This document shows, piece after piece, positions 54,955 to 63,896 of a stretch of DNA of 64,000 nucleotides. The position numbers and the translations under genes were made by a program. Below the pieces are notes generated by a model. It saw only the letters and a list, made by a program, of their open reading frames with translations. It searched no databases and had not been told where the DNA came from. How positions within the stretch are numbered: position 1 is the first letter of the stretch; each line of letters opens with the position of its first letter. The DNA is from a virus: positions 1 through 64,000 of IMG/VR virus record IMGVR_UViG_3300042868_010004, one strand, 5' to 3'.

Positions 54955-55033
54955 CTTTTAATTGTCGCAAAAGTAGATTCAATTCTACAATTTCTACTTT
55001 CTCATTCCGTCTTCCGGCGTGTAAACCTCTTTC

Positions 55034-56977
55034 ATGCCTCGGAAATACACTAAAAAGTCGGAGTTTTGGAATCTTAAATCTGCCGCCGCTGGCAATTCTA
55101 CTTCGGCCCCGCTCGCCGAACAAATCGCGGAGTCCCGCCTATCCGAACCCAGCATTCCAAATATTACGTATGATGATATTGCCTTGGCCGACTGCCGAAC
55201 AGAGGGGCGTTCAAGCTATCGGAATCTAGAAGGGCCGGGCACACAGGGCATTTTCGCGCAGACTTCATTTCCAAACATCTCCTCTGGAGTTCTTCCTTAT
55301 TGCAACAAAAACGGGTCAATCAACGTTAGGGAGTCCATTGAACTTTGTCAGCGTGCTTATGCTAACGTCTCTATCTTCCGCTCGACTATTGACATCATGA
55401 CGGAGTTTTCCAACTCCAAACTCCAACTCAGAGGCGGTTCGGCGGCTTCCCGCTCCTTCTTCTCTAAATGGTTCGAGAAGATTAATATACATAATCTGAA
55501 AGAAGAGTTCTTCCGGGAATACTACCGGTCAGGTAATGTTTTTATTTACAAGATTGATGGAAAGTTCAAGTCGGATGATTTCGTTCAACTGATGGGAGTT
55601 CGGAATAAGATCCCCTTGAAGTATCTTCTTTTGAATCCCGCTACGATTGCGGCGACCGGCGGCATTGGGTATGATTATGCCTACATGAAGTTAATGTCAA
55701 AGTATGAGATTGAGAAATATAAGAATCCCAAGACTGATGAGGATCGAGCTGTCTTTAATGCTCTTCCCGAAAATGTAAAAAAGCAGATCAGAGCGTATAC
55801 TACCAGTTATTCCGAATTGTATATGAATATTGAGCCGGAAAAGCTCTTTTATGTCTTCTATAAGAAACAAGGATATGAGCCATTTGCGGTTCCAATGGGG
55901 TTTCCCGTTCTGAATGACATCGAATGGAAACTGTCCCTGAAAAAGATGGATATGGCGCTAGCTCGCACGGTTGATAGTATCATCCTGCTTGTGACCATGG
56001 GTGCTAAGAAGGACGATGGCGGTATTAATTATAAGAATATTGAGGCAATGCAAAAACTACTTGCCAATCAGTCGGCGGGGCGGACAATCGTATCGGATTA
56101 TACTACCAAGGCTGAGTTTGTCATTCCAAAATTGGAAGACATTCTTGGAAAAGAGAAATACGAGGTTGTTAACAAGGACATTGAAGACGGCTTGCAGAAC
56201 ATCCTTCTAGGCGACTCAAAGTTCGCCAATCAGATGATTAAGACAAAGGTGTTCCTTGAACGTCTGAATGAGGGTCGCGATGCCTTTATTGACTTCATCT
56301 ATCCGGAAATGAAAAAAATCGCTGAAGATTTGGGTTTCCGTTATTGCCCCAAACCGGTCTTCGAAAAAATCAATCTGAAAGACGAGGCTCAATTTGCCCG
56401 TGTTGTTACTCGTATGGCCGAACTCGGTATTTTGACGCCTGAACAGGCTTTTGAGACTCTTGAGAGCGGACTGTATCCCGATAATGAATCTCTGGTTCCC
56501 GCGCAAGAAAAATATAAACAAGAGAGAGATAAGGGCCTTTGGACTCCGCTGCTTGGCGGGTCAAACCAAGGGGAAGGCAAAGATGGGCGACCAACCGGGA
56601 CAGGAACCCCGAAAAAGAGTAATCCAATTGGAGCAAAGGGCAAGGGTCTGGCTTCGGAAGAGTATTCTGCCAAGAAAATTGCCTCCGTTTTTGAATTAGC
56701 TACAAGCTTAGAGGGTCGGGCGGTTGCCGAGCTGAAGAAAAAGCATGGGGTTAAGAAACTTAATAAGGCTCAGACGGCGGTTGCCGAGCAAATTACCAAA
56801 ACAATCGTGGAGTCTAATAAAGTCAAAGACTGGGATTTGGCCTTGGATGGATTTATTGAAAAAGGACAGCTCTTGGAGGACAAAGAATTTATTTCTGCCG
56901 CCATGGATTTAGCTGCCGAGAAAGAATTGGATCTTTATCAGGCTTCTGTCATGCTGAACTCAAAGGAGATTGAATAA
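55034..56977 (+). CDS. Portal protein
   Basis: 647 residues, directly after the large terminase and before protease and capsid genes. Characteristic portal features: SIELCQRAYANVSIFRSTID (early helices, wing), EEFFREYYRSGNVFIYKIDG, and the clip/stem region VLNDIEWKLSLKKMDMALAR near the middle. The C-terminal 150 residues are Lys/Ala-rich helices that may form the crown. GTGTAAACCTCTTTC ends directly before the ATG, which may be a late promoter element. Family by context and layout; forms the dodecameric DNA gate. Confidence 0.85.
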   Translation: MPRKYTKKSEFWNLKSAAAGNSTSAPLAEQIAESRLSEPSIPNITYDDIALADCRTEGRSSYRNLEGPGTQGIFAQTSFPNISSGVLPYCNKNGSINVRESIELCQRAYANVSIFRSTIDIMTEFSNSKLQLRGGSAASRSFFSKWFEKINIHNLKEEFFREYYRSGNVFIYKIDGKFKSDDFVQLMGVRNKIPLKYLLLNPATIAATGGIGYDYAYMKLMSKYEIEKYKNPKTDEDRAVFNALPENVKKQIRAYTTSYSELYMNIEPEKLFYVFYKKQGYEPFAVPMGFPVLNDIEWKLSLKKMDMALARTVDSIILLVTMGAKKDDGGINYKNIEAMQKLLANQSAGRTIVSDYTTKAEFVIPKLEDILGKEKYEVVNKDIEDGLQNILLGDSKFANQMIKTKVFLERLNEGRDAFIDFIYPEMKKIAEDLGFRYCPKPVFEKINLKDEAQFARVVTRMAELGILTPEQAFETLESGLYPDNESLVPAQEKYKQERDKGLWTPLLGGSNQGEGKDGRPTGTGTPKKSNPIGAKGKGLASEEYSAKKIASVFELATSLEGRAVAELKKKHGVKKLNKAQTAVAEQITKTIVESNKVKDWDLALDGFIEKGQLLEDKEFISAAMDLAAEKELDLYQASVMLNSKEIE

Positions 56978-57165
56978 TGAAATCTATTTTAAATGGCCTA
57001 CTGTTGCTATTGATTATTCTGTTGGATTTCGTTTTGTTTTTCGGTGCGGTTGTGTTCGGAATCATCTTTACGCTCACATTTCTAGTTTTATATTTCCCAA
57101 TAAGCTTTCTTATTGCCTTTGGAAGCCTTGGCCGAGATATTCTATTTTGTAAAAAAGTAGTGTAA
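56977..57165 (+). CDS. Small two-helix membrane protein, 62 aa
   Basis: TAATG overlap with the portal gene. Almost wholly hydrophobic (LLLLLIILLDFVLFFGAVVF and IIFTLTFLVLYFPISFLIAF), basic end. Inserted between portal and protease genes. Possibly holin-like or a morphogenesis membrane anchor; unknown. Confidence 0.6.
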   Translation: MKSILNGLLLLLIILLDFVLFFGAVVFGIIFTLTFLVLYFPISFLIAFGSLGRDILFCKKVV

Positions 57166-57174
57166 TCCTATTTG

Positions 57175-58818
57175 ATGCAAGTTGACGACTCTTTAAAGGA
57201 TTACCCATACTCAGCCTGCTTCCTGAGTGTCGCCAGCGTTATTAAACCAACGGATGAGGATCATGAGGTTGCCAAGGCGTCTCTACAATCCCTTTCCGGC
57301 CTTCTCCCTCCCGACGTTACCCCGGAAGAGAATCCTGATTTAATTTATTTTGCGGCAAATGGAGCCGTGGCAGGTATTTGTAATGAGAATGATGACTGCC
57401 TAGACCCTGCTACGGCATTAGAGATTTACCCGCAATCTAAACACAAATATATCAATGTCGATCACAAACGGGATATTGTAGTCGGCAGCGTTCTGTATCC
57501 CGGGCTGTCTAAATATGGCGAGAACACTCTAATTGATCGTGAAGCGGCGGCGGGCGAAAAGTTTTTCAATCTGTCCGTCGTCGCCATAATGTGGAAGGCA
57601 ATCAACAAAAAACTTGCCGAAATTCTATCTATTGCGGGTGACGAGTCCTCCTCTGAGTTCGGCAAAGTCTCTCTGTCGTGGGAGGTCTTTTTTAAGGGTT
57701 TCGACATTGCTATTGGCTCGCCGATCCTAGCCGAGGCCCGAATCGTAACTGATCCCGCTGAATACGAAAAACTCCTGCCCTATCTTAAACACAACAAAGG
57801 TCGAGGTGAATACGAGGGGCAAAAAGTCTATCGTGTCATTCGAAATACTGCCGACTCAAAAAATGTAATCATCGGCGGCTACTCATTAGTAACAAATCCG
57901 GCGGCTCAGGTTGAAGGTATTCTAAGTATTCTTAGTAACCCTCAGTATGATGTCTCGGATGAACGAGTCGCCGAGATAATTCCGGAGGATAATAAACAAA
58001 AAGAAAAAAATCTTTCAATTTCCGATAATTCTTTTTCCCAAACTCCGAAAACCTTTGTAAACCCCAATATAGCACACTCTGAGACTGTGACTCAAACTCA
58101 CTCAACCCTTACAATCAAAAAGTTCATGGACATTCAAAAAGTAGAAGATATTACCTCCAACTGGAACGAGTTTTCCAAGTTGGAAGAGTCTGTCGCCTCA
58201 ACCAAGATTTCCGAAATCTGGAAGACCGGGCTGAAAGAAGCCTCTGATAAGTTCGTTGCCGAGATTTCCGCCAAGGATGCCGCACTTGCCAAAACTCAGG
58301 AAGAGGCCGCGAAGGCTGTCGCTGAAGTCGAGGTTGTCAAAGCGTCTTACAATAAGGTGATGGCCGAACTTGATGCTATTAAACAGGGCATTAAGGCCCA
58401 GATGGATCAGGAAGCTTATTCCGCCCGCATGTGCGAGATGGAAGATGAGTATGATTTGGATGATGAAGACCGTAAGGTTGTCGCTTCTGAAATTATGGGC
58501 ATGGATGACGAGACCTATGCTGGTTATAAGAACAAGTTCGCTTCTTTCGCCAAGTTCAAGTCCAAGAAATTCAAAGCTCAGATGGAAGAGGAGATGCGCG
58601 CCAAGTGCATGAAAGAGATTCAGGAAAAGGCCGCTGCCGCGACTTCTACCGCTTCCACTAAAACCAAAGAGGAGATCGCCGAAGAGGCTCTAGCTTCCGC
58701 CAAAGCAAATCCCGGTTTCGTTCCCGCTCCCCATACCGACACCCAAGTCAGTCTTCTTGACAAGTATTCCGCTGCTTTCGGTAAAGACGCCGTGAAGGTT
58801 TCTTACAAGACTCGTTAA
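57175..58818 (+). CDS. Prohead protease-scaffold fusion
   Basis: 547 residues from ATG 57175. The N-terminal ~240 residues resemble assemblin-type (herpes/T4 gp21-like) maturation proteases. YINVDHKRDIVVGSVLYP gives His at about 97, VSLSWEVFF gives Ser at about 166, and VIIGGYSLVTNPAA is a third conserved region. A Ser/Asn-rich linker follows, then a ~200-residue charged coiled coil (ISAKDAALAKTQEEAAKAVA onward) and an acidic/basic C-terminus as in scaffolding proteins. Fusion of protease and scaffold in one chain is known from lambda C/Nu3 and herpesviruses. It lies between portal and capsid genes, as expected. Confidence 0.75.
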   Translation: MQVDDSLKDYPYSACFLSVASVIKPTDEDHEVAKASLQSLSGLLPPDVTPEENPDLIYFAANGAVAGICNENDDCLDPATALEIYPQSKHKYINVDHKRDIVVGSVLYPGLSKYGENTLIDREAAAGEKFFNLSVVAIMWKAINKKLAEILSIAGDESSSEFGKVSLSWEVFFKGFDIAIGSPILAEARIVTDPAEYEKLLPYLKHNKGRGEYEGQKVYRVIRNTADSKNVIIGGYSLVTNPAAQVEGILSILSNPQYDVSDERVAEIIPEDNKQKEKNLSISDNSFSQTPKTFVNPNIAHSETVTQTHSTLTIKKFMDIQKVEDITSNWNEFSKLEESVASTKISEIWKTGLKEASDKFVAEISAKDAALAKTQEEAAKAVAEVEVVKASYNKVMAELDAIKQGIKAQMDQEAYSARMCEMEDEYDLDDEDRKVVASEIMGMDDETYAGYKNKFASFAKFKSKKFKAQMEEEMRAKCMKEIQEKAAAATSTASTKTKEEIAEEALASAKANPGFVPAPHTDTQVSLLDKYSAAFGKDAVKVSYKTR

Positions 58819-58912
58819 TTTCTCCCTATAATCAATCAACCAATTCAGACAGACAATCAGTTCAAACCTAGTTTACTTTAAGCTCTAAAACCCTTTCAAC
58901 CTATAAAACAAT

Positions 58913-59506
58913 ATGGCTACTATCAATACCCGTCTCCTCCCCTTTCGTGACTATGATGAGCACGAAGTTCTTGGCTTTTTCGCGCTGAATCAAACCGGCG
59001 TTGCTGGCCAATTCGTTTCGTTCAGCACTTTCGACCCCGACAATCAAAAGGGCTTTAGCTCTGTTTCTCCGGGCGCTGATTATGATAACGTTTACTCCAA
59101 GCGTTATGAAGTTAAAGCCAAAGTCGCCCCTGCCGCTTCTGGCACCAAGGCTTCTCAAGTCGCTGGCATCACTCTTTATAGCACTCTCGAATTTGACGAG
59201 AATGGCGAAAAGCTGATTTTCCATCCCGAGAAGAAAGACAAGCTCAAAGCCGTGACCTCCGGCGAGGGTGTTCCTATCCTCAAGCGTGGTCTCGTTACCC
59301 TTACTCAGGGCGCTTATCTCGGCACTCCCGCCCCCGGCTCTTACGGTGTTATCAGTCCTTCTGGTGATGGCAAGATTCTCGCCGTTTCTGCCACTGGTCT
59401 CGTTACTACCGGCGTTGGTTACAAACTTGATGATGTTGTCGGTCGCTTCATCAGCTCCGCTGGCACCAAGCAGGGCGGCTATGCTCTATTCGAGGTTTCC
59501 GTCTAA
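58913..59506 (+). CDS. Head decoration/stabilisation-like protein
   Basis: 197 residues beginning ATINTRLLPFRDYDEHEVLG, a start seen in structural proteins next to capsid genes of large phages. The body is Gly/Ser/Val-rich beta (GVPILKRGLVTLTQGAYLG; GYKLDDVVGRFISSAG). Codons end largely in C or T, as in the capsid gene, consistent with high expression. Placed between scaffold and major capsid genes. Decoration role by position. Confidence 0.65.
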   Translation: MATINTRLLPFRDYDEHEVLGFFALNQTGVAGQFVSFSTFDPDNQKGFSSVSPGADYDNVYSKRYEVKAKVAPAASGTKASQVAGITLYSTLEFDENGEKLIFHPEKKDKLKAVTSGEGVPILKRGLVTLTQGAYLGTPAPGSYGVISPSGDGKILAVSATGLVTTGVGYKLDDVVGRFISSAGTKQGGYALFEVSV

Positions 59507-59553
59507 TCACTATCGGTCATTTTAACCAACCTCAATTTTAATTTACTAAAATC

Positions 59554-60678
59554 ATGAATTATATCACTCTCAAAAACGACGGCGAGCAGATTGAACTTAT
59601 CAAGGCTCTCGCGTCCAAAGACCCCGCCAAAGCTATGCAAGCCCGCATGGCCTTCGCCGCCGCTGTTGGCCCGCTCATTCAGCAGGTCATCAACTTTGCT
59701 CCCGGTTTCGCCAATATGTATACTCGTCTGGAGTTGAACGAGAACCAGAACCACGAGATCGACCTTGCTCAGTATTACGACATCAAGCAGATGGAGTTCC
59801 TGAAGATCTGGTCCCAGCGCATTGCTGGCGGTCTCCCTTCTAACGAGCTGCCCGGTAGCGAAGTTCTGAAATTCACCACCTACCGCCTTGAGTCCGCTCT
59901 TTCGGTTCTCGTGAAATTCGCTAAACAGGGTCGTATTGACTCCGTTCAGCAGGGTCTTAACTTCCTTGCTCAGAACTTCCTCGTTCAGAAGGATCAGGAT
60001 GCGGCTTTCGTAGCTCTTACCGCCCTTGCTCAGGCCGAAACCAATGACGGTCTCGTTGATAAGAAGCATATCATCCGCACTAAAACCGCTGGTAATATTG
60101 TTCTCGCAGATTTCTTGGCTCTCGGAACCCTGTCTTCGCGTATTCTCTCTTCGTGGAATGGTGGCTCTGCCGTTGGGACCATGGGTAATGGCATTACCGA
60201 TATGGTGTTTTCTGCCGAGGGTATTGAAAAGCTGAAGAGCATTTCCTTTAATCCTGTTAACACTGTTGGAACTCTTACCAACATCCCCGCCCATGAAGAT
60301 CTTCGTAAGAAGTTGTTTGAAGGCGGTGGCGCTCTCAGCTTCTATAATGTCGCCATTCAGCAGAATAACCTCCTCGGTGTTGGTCGCGAGTATAATACTC
60401 TCTTCGACACCGCCGCTGGCTCAATCGCTTATCCCGGCTATAACGCTTCTGGCACTGCCGTCTTCGACGGCTCCACTGAAGAGGTTGCGTTCGGTGCTAA
60501 TCTTGCGGCTCCCGGAATGTTTCAACCTGTTGTGCTGGACGGTGATACGGGCTCGGAAGTTACAATGTCACCCGACGATCAATACGTTGGGAGACAAAAA
60601 AAGATCGGCTTCACTGCCGAAGTTGAGCAGGGCTTTATTCAGACTGACTCGCGCACGACTATTGGATTGGTCTTCTGA
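59554..60678 (+). CDS. Major capsid protein
   Basis: 374 residues, after the protease-scaffold and decoration-like genes and before a strong terminator. N-terminal helical segment (IELIKALASKDPAKAMQARM), then LELNENQNHEIDLAQYYDIK, a typical E-loop/P-domain region, and a C-terminal part with GMFQPVVLDG ... GQ/RQKKIGFTAEVEQGFIQT. Highly biased codons suggest abundant expression. HK97 fold is expected but cannot be seen from sequence alone. Position makes the call strong. Confidence 0.85.
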   Translation: MNYITLKNDGEQIELIKALASKDPAKAMQARMAFAAAVGPLIQQVINFAPGFANMYTRLELNENQNHEIDLAQYYDIKQMEFLKIWSQRIAGGLPSNELPGSEVLKFTTYRLESALSVLVKFAKQGRIDSVQQGLNFLAQNFLVQKDQDAAFVALTALAQAETNDGLVDKKHIIRTKTAGNIVLADFLALGTLSSRILSSWNGGSAVGTMGNGITDMVFSAEGIEKLKSISFNPVNTVGTLTNIPAHEDLRKKLFEGGGALSFYNVAIQQNNLLGVGREYNTLFDTAAGSIAYPGYNASGTAVFDGSTEEVAFGANLAAPGMFQPVVLDGDTGSEVTMSPDDQYVGRQKKIGFTAEVEQGFIQTDSRTTIGLVF

Positions 60679-60699
60679 TTTGATTAAGAAAATCTCACA

Positions 60700-60730
60700 A
60701 AAGAACCTGTTAATTCAGGTTCTTTTTTTA
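60700..60730 (+). terminator. Strong intrinsic terminator after major capsid gene
   Basis: Stem AAAGAACCTG with CAGGTTCTTT around a 6-nt loop, then seven T. Confidence 0.9.
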
Positions 60731-60773
60731 TTGCCTTTTTAACGGATCATCAATAAAATATAAGAACTAACAC

Positions 60774-61658
60774 ATGAGAACGCACAAAAAATTCTGGACA
60801 CAGGAAGAAAAAGATTTGCTTGGCAAAGTATGCAATGGAACGGAAAGTTTCAAAACTATTGCGAAAAAATATTTTCCTAATAGAACGCATATGGCGGTTG
60901 AGTCAGCATGTAGTGTTTTTGGGTTTAAAAACGATTTCGATCATCGGACTTATCCGCCTGATGACAATTTTTGGTCTGTTCCAAATGAAAATAATTCATA
61001 TTGGGCTGGGGTGATGGCGGCAGACGGATGTATTTATAAAGATAAAGGCTTAAAATGTCGATCTTTTCATTGGGCTATTTCAGAGGTTGATTTGCCGTTG
61101 ATGAATATTTTTTATAAAGATGCCAAGTTGACATGTCCCATTATTAGATTTCAAAACACAAGAGATACTGGATACGTTAGTAAATTTATCAGGGTCAGCG
61201 TCTTTTCAAAACAATGGATGGAGGATTTTGAAAAAAATTTTAATCTAGTCCCTCTTAAAACACAAAGGCTCGCGCCCCCGGAACATCTTGAAGAAAAGCT
61301 ACTGTGGTCTTATTTGAAAGGCTACACCGATGGTGACGGATGCGTAAGAATAAGTAGAGGAAAAGAACACAAGACACTGGTTATAGAATATGCTTCTAGT
61401 AGCATAGAAATATTGCACTGGATAAAAAGGATGACTGATTTAAAATTTACATCAAGAAGGAATTACGGAAGAGAGGTTCACTCTAGCGGAAATAAACATA
61501 CTTTTTCTATTGGGGGACAAGCCGCAATTCAAATGTTCTTGTTTTTGTCAAAACTTCCCGTCCCTTGCCTTGACCGAAAATGGAAAAATCCAGAAGTCTT
61601 AGAGCTTGTCGCCAAAGAAGTCGCCGCCCGACCCGAAGCCTACAAAGACTTCGTTTAA
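60774..61658 (+). CDS. LAGLIDADG homing endonuclease
   Basis: 294 residues. N-terminal HTH (FWTQEEKDLLGKVCNGTESF, IAKKYFPNRT), then two LAGLIDADG helices SYWAGVMAADGCI (about 79-91) and SYLKGYTDGDGCV (about 177-189). Inserted right after the capsid terminator, and A/T-richer than the capsid gene. It is the third homing endonuclease in the late half of the window. Free-standing: flanking genes are intact. Confidence 0.85.
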   Translation: MRTHKKFWTQEEKDLLGKVCNGTESFKTIAKKYFPNRTHMAVESACSVFGFKNDFDHRTYPPDDNFWSVPNENNSYWAGVMAADGCIYKDKGLKCRSFHWAISEVDLPLMNIFYKDAKLTCPIIRFQNTRDTGYVSKFIRVSVFSKQWMEDFEKNFNLVPLKTQRLAPPEHLEEKLLWSYLKGYTDGDGCVRISRGKEHKTLVIEYASSSIEILHWIKRMTDLKFTSRRNYGREVHSSGNKHTFSIGGQAAIQMFLFLSKLPVPCLDRKWKNPEVLELVAKEVAARPEAYKDFV

Positions 61659-61733
61659 TTCTTTCCCGCCCCAAAATTCTTTTTCCCATCCTTCCATCTT
61701 CTGTGTAGTCTTCATTTATAACCACACTAATTT

Positions 61734-62135
61734 ATGCCCAAAGCTAAAACCAAAATTAAACCGACTGAAAAATTCGAATCTCTGGAGGTCGCCGATGGCC
61801 AAAAAGAGGTTCCTGTCGCCGCGCTCAAAAAACCTAAAAACATTGAAGAAATTCTTCGCGCGAGCAAGAAGCTCCGTATGGAACAAACGCAGGAAGAGTA
61901 TGAAGATCATATCTCGGCTCTGTCTATGGCCGAATTGCAAGACCACGCCTATCAAAAACGCCTTCTCCCTATTGCGAATCGGAAGAAGCTCGAAAGTTTG
62001 CTTGTTCAAGAATTTATTCGTGAGCGAATTTACGCGAAGTCTGCCCGACCGCTGACCGACCCGTTTGCTGACATTCGGAAAAATCCCGATAAGTATAAGG
62101 CTCTGCAAGATATTCTGAATAAGCATAAGAAGTAA
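61734..62135 (+). CDS. Hypothetical structural-module protein, 133 aa
   Basis: Lys/Glu-rich helical protein (PKAKTKIKPTEKFESLEVAD; RASKKLRMEQTQEEYEDHIS) followed by a terminator. Located between capsid and neck genes. Could be a head or completion accessory; unknown. Confidence 0.6.
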   Translation: MPKAKTKIKPTEKFESLEVADGQKEVPVAALKKPKNIEEILRASKKLRMEQTQEEYEDHISALSMAELQDHAYQKRLLPIANRKKLESLLVQEFIRERIYAKSARPLTDPFADIRKNPDKYKALQDILNKHKK

Positions 62136-62161
62136 CTCGGTCTTTCTAATCCAAAACCAAA

Positions 62162-62194
62162 AAGTGTAACCTCTAAAGCGGGTTACGCTTTTTT
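62162..62194 (+). terminator. Intrinsic terminator
   Basis: Stem AGTGTAACC with GGTTACGCT around a 9-nt loop, then TTTTTT. Confidence 0.85.
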
Positions 62195-62223
62195 ATTTTT
62201 TAATACCAACCATCCTATCCCTC

Positions 62224-62745
62224 ATGTCTTGCAACTATATATATAATCTAGCTTCTGGTATCTGGGAAGACATTGGGCAACCCACAGCGACTTCCATACA
62301 ATATATCTCCGGCTGGCTGGTCGCGGATTCAAACTTAGGTAAGCTGAATAATGCTGTCAATACCTGCTATTCCGGTGTCTCTGGATGTGTCGATCCGGTC
62401 ATTAGCGGGGATGAGCAAGCCATTTACAAAGACCTGTATTTAATTTCTTATTATGGTCGTCAAGCCACCGCCTTTCTTGGAGCCGCCGGGATCGACCAGT
62501 GGTTGGAAATCAAAGACGATGTTAGTTCAATCAAAAGGCAGAATAAGAATGAGCTAAGTAAATCATTTATAGCCCTACAAAAACAGACGCAAGAAGATCT
62601 CCGTGATAAGATCTTCGCTTATGAGCGCAATCGAGCCCAACCCGCCGTTATTGATATGGGTAGCGGTGATGAAATTGTCTATCAAGATTACGTCAATGAG
62701 AGAAATACTCGGGCGAATGGTCCGGGCGGAACCTGTGGCTGTTAA
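62224..62745 (+). CDS. Head-completion/adaptor-like protein
   Basis: 173 residues: helical N-terminal half (IYNLASGIWEDIGQPTATSI; ISGWLVADSNLGKLNNAVNT), Gly/Cys-rich end (GPGGTCGC). Helical adaptor proteins (DNA-entry connectors) are found at this position, after the capsid. Placement supports a neck role; no motif proves it. Confidence 0.55.
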   Translation: MSCNYIYNLASGIWEDIGQPTATSIQYISGWLVADSNLGKLNNAVNTCYSGVSGCVDPVISGDEQAIYKDLYLISYYGRQATAFLGAAGIDQWLEIKDDVSSIKRQNKNELSKSFIALQKQTQEDLRDKIFAYERNRAQPAVIDMGSGDEIVYQDYVNERNTRANGPGGTCGC

Positions 62746-62771
62746 GACAAACTTCTGACTGAACCTATCTC

Positions 62772-63233
62772 ATGCCCTCTTTAATTTCTCCGACTGAAGA
62801 TGCCTCATACAGAGCAGCAATAACTGACTTGCACGATACTTGGGCCAAGCCGATTGTTATTTTTTCTACTCGGAAGAGGGTGGTTATCTCAACTAATCCG
62901 AATCACAATTTCCTGTATGCTACGGGACCAAATCAAACTCAAACTGCTGACGAAGTAGTTAAAACAGAGGGAGCGGCCCGCATACATTACAAGAGGGAAC
63001 TTCAAACTGCCGACTTGGCAAAAAATACTTCCGGCACGGCCTCCGATCAATTTAATACATCCCGGAAGGATTGGGACGTTAAGTTGATTGTCACAAAAGA
63101 CATCAAAACCCTGATTGAAAAAGCGGAACGGATAGAGTTCAACGATCAGATTTTCCAAGTTCATACTGACCCGCGTCCACACGGAGTTGTTTCATACCAG
63201 TTTTACAACTTCTATCTCAAAGCCCTGAATTAA
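62772..63233 (+). CDS. Head-closure/neck-like protein
   Basis: 153 residues, beta-rich (KPIVIFSTRKRVVISTNPNH; VVSYQFYNFYLKALN). The size and beta composition fit a stopper/head-closure protein, which normally follows the adaptor. Inference from gene order. Confidence 0.55.
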   Translation: MPSLISPTEDASYRAAITDLHDTWAKPIVIFSTRKRVVISTNPNHNFLYATGPNQTQTADEVVKTEGAARIHYKRELQTADLAKNTSGTASDQFNTSRKDWDVKLIVTKDIKTLIEKAERIEFNDQIFQVHTDPRPHGVVSYQFYNFYLKALN

Positions 63234-63281
63234 ACAAAAAAGTTTTCTTAATACAGCCCCCTTTGATTTCCAGTCTCCTTC

Positions 63282-63896
63282 ATGGCCTCCTTTAACCGCA
63301 TTAACTTCCAAAGAGAAGTCTCAGCTCAAATCCGAAATAAGGCATTTCCGGTTATGGCAGCGCGCACGCGGGGCTTCTTCGAGCGGGAAAAAGACCGAAT
63401 GCTTTCTGAATTTGAATCCCATCCGGTCACGAAAGAACTGCAATCACCTTCTGATTCCTCTCAATTTCTGTCCCAAGGCAATCTCGTTGGTTTATTCGGT
63501 TATGAAGATGCGACAGGCGAAGTTGATAAAGTCCGTGAGAATTTAGAGCAAACCAGTATTGTTTTCTTGGATCGTGGTCGCGTTGATAAGGATGGCAGGT
63601 ATGTAATTAGAGTCAAAGCGGAAACCCCTTCGGTTGCCCTGTTGAATGAGGAAACGGAATTACCTTGGCAGAGCAAGGGGCTTGTTGATGCGGTCGAATT
63701 GGGCGTTAGTGGATTCTTCCGGACCTTGTTTGGTGGCGGGTTTGAAGGTTCGCGCTCGGGCGAAGGCATTCAGGTTAAAAACAAAGTCAGGGATGAGTCA
63801 TTTAGTGGTATCGGTCGCGGTGGTTATCTCCGTGGCATTCTCCGGCGTTTCGCCCAAAGGGTTCGTAGCGGGCCTATAACCAGAGGACAATCATAA
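63282..63896 (+). CDS. Neck/tail-completion-like protein
   Basis: 204 residues. Starts INFQREVSAQIRNKAFPVMA and FFEREKDRMLSEFESHPVTK, similar in layout to HK97 gp10-like or tail-terminator-like completion proteins. The middle is beta-rich (RVDKDGRYVIRVKAETPSVA) and the end Gly/Arg-rich. Next gene starts on the base after its stop. Position-based assignment. Confidence 0.55.
   Translation: MASFNRINFQREVSAQIRNKAFPVMAARTRGFFEREKDRMLSEFESHPVTKELQSPSDSSQFLSQGNLVGLFGYEDATGEVDKVRENLEQTSIVFLDRGRVDKDGRYVIRVKAETPSVALLNEETELPWQSKGLVDAVELGVSGFFRTLFGGGFEGSRSGEGIQVKNKVRDESFSGIGRGGYLRGILRRFAQRVRSGPITRGQS

Noticed and set aside
59503-60294. 263-residue minus-strand open frame
   Set aside because: It lies entirely opposite the major capsid gene and is a by-product of its biased codons.
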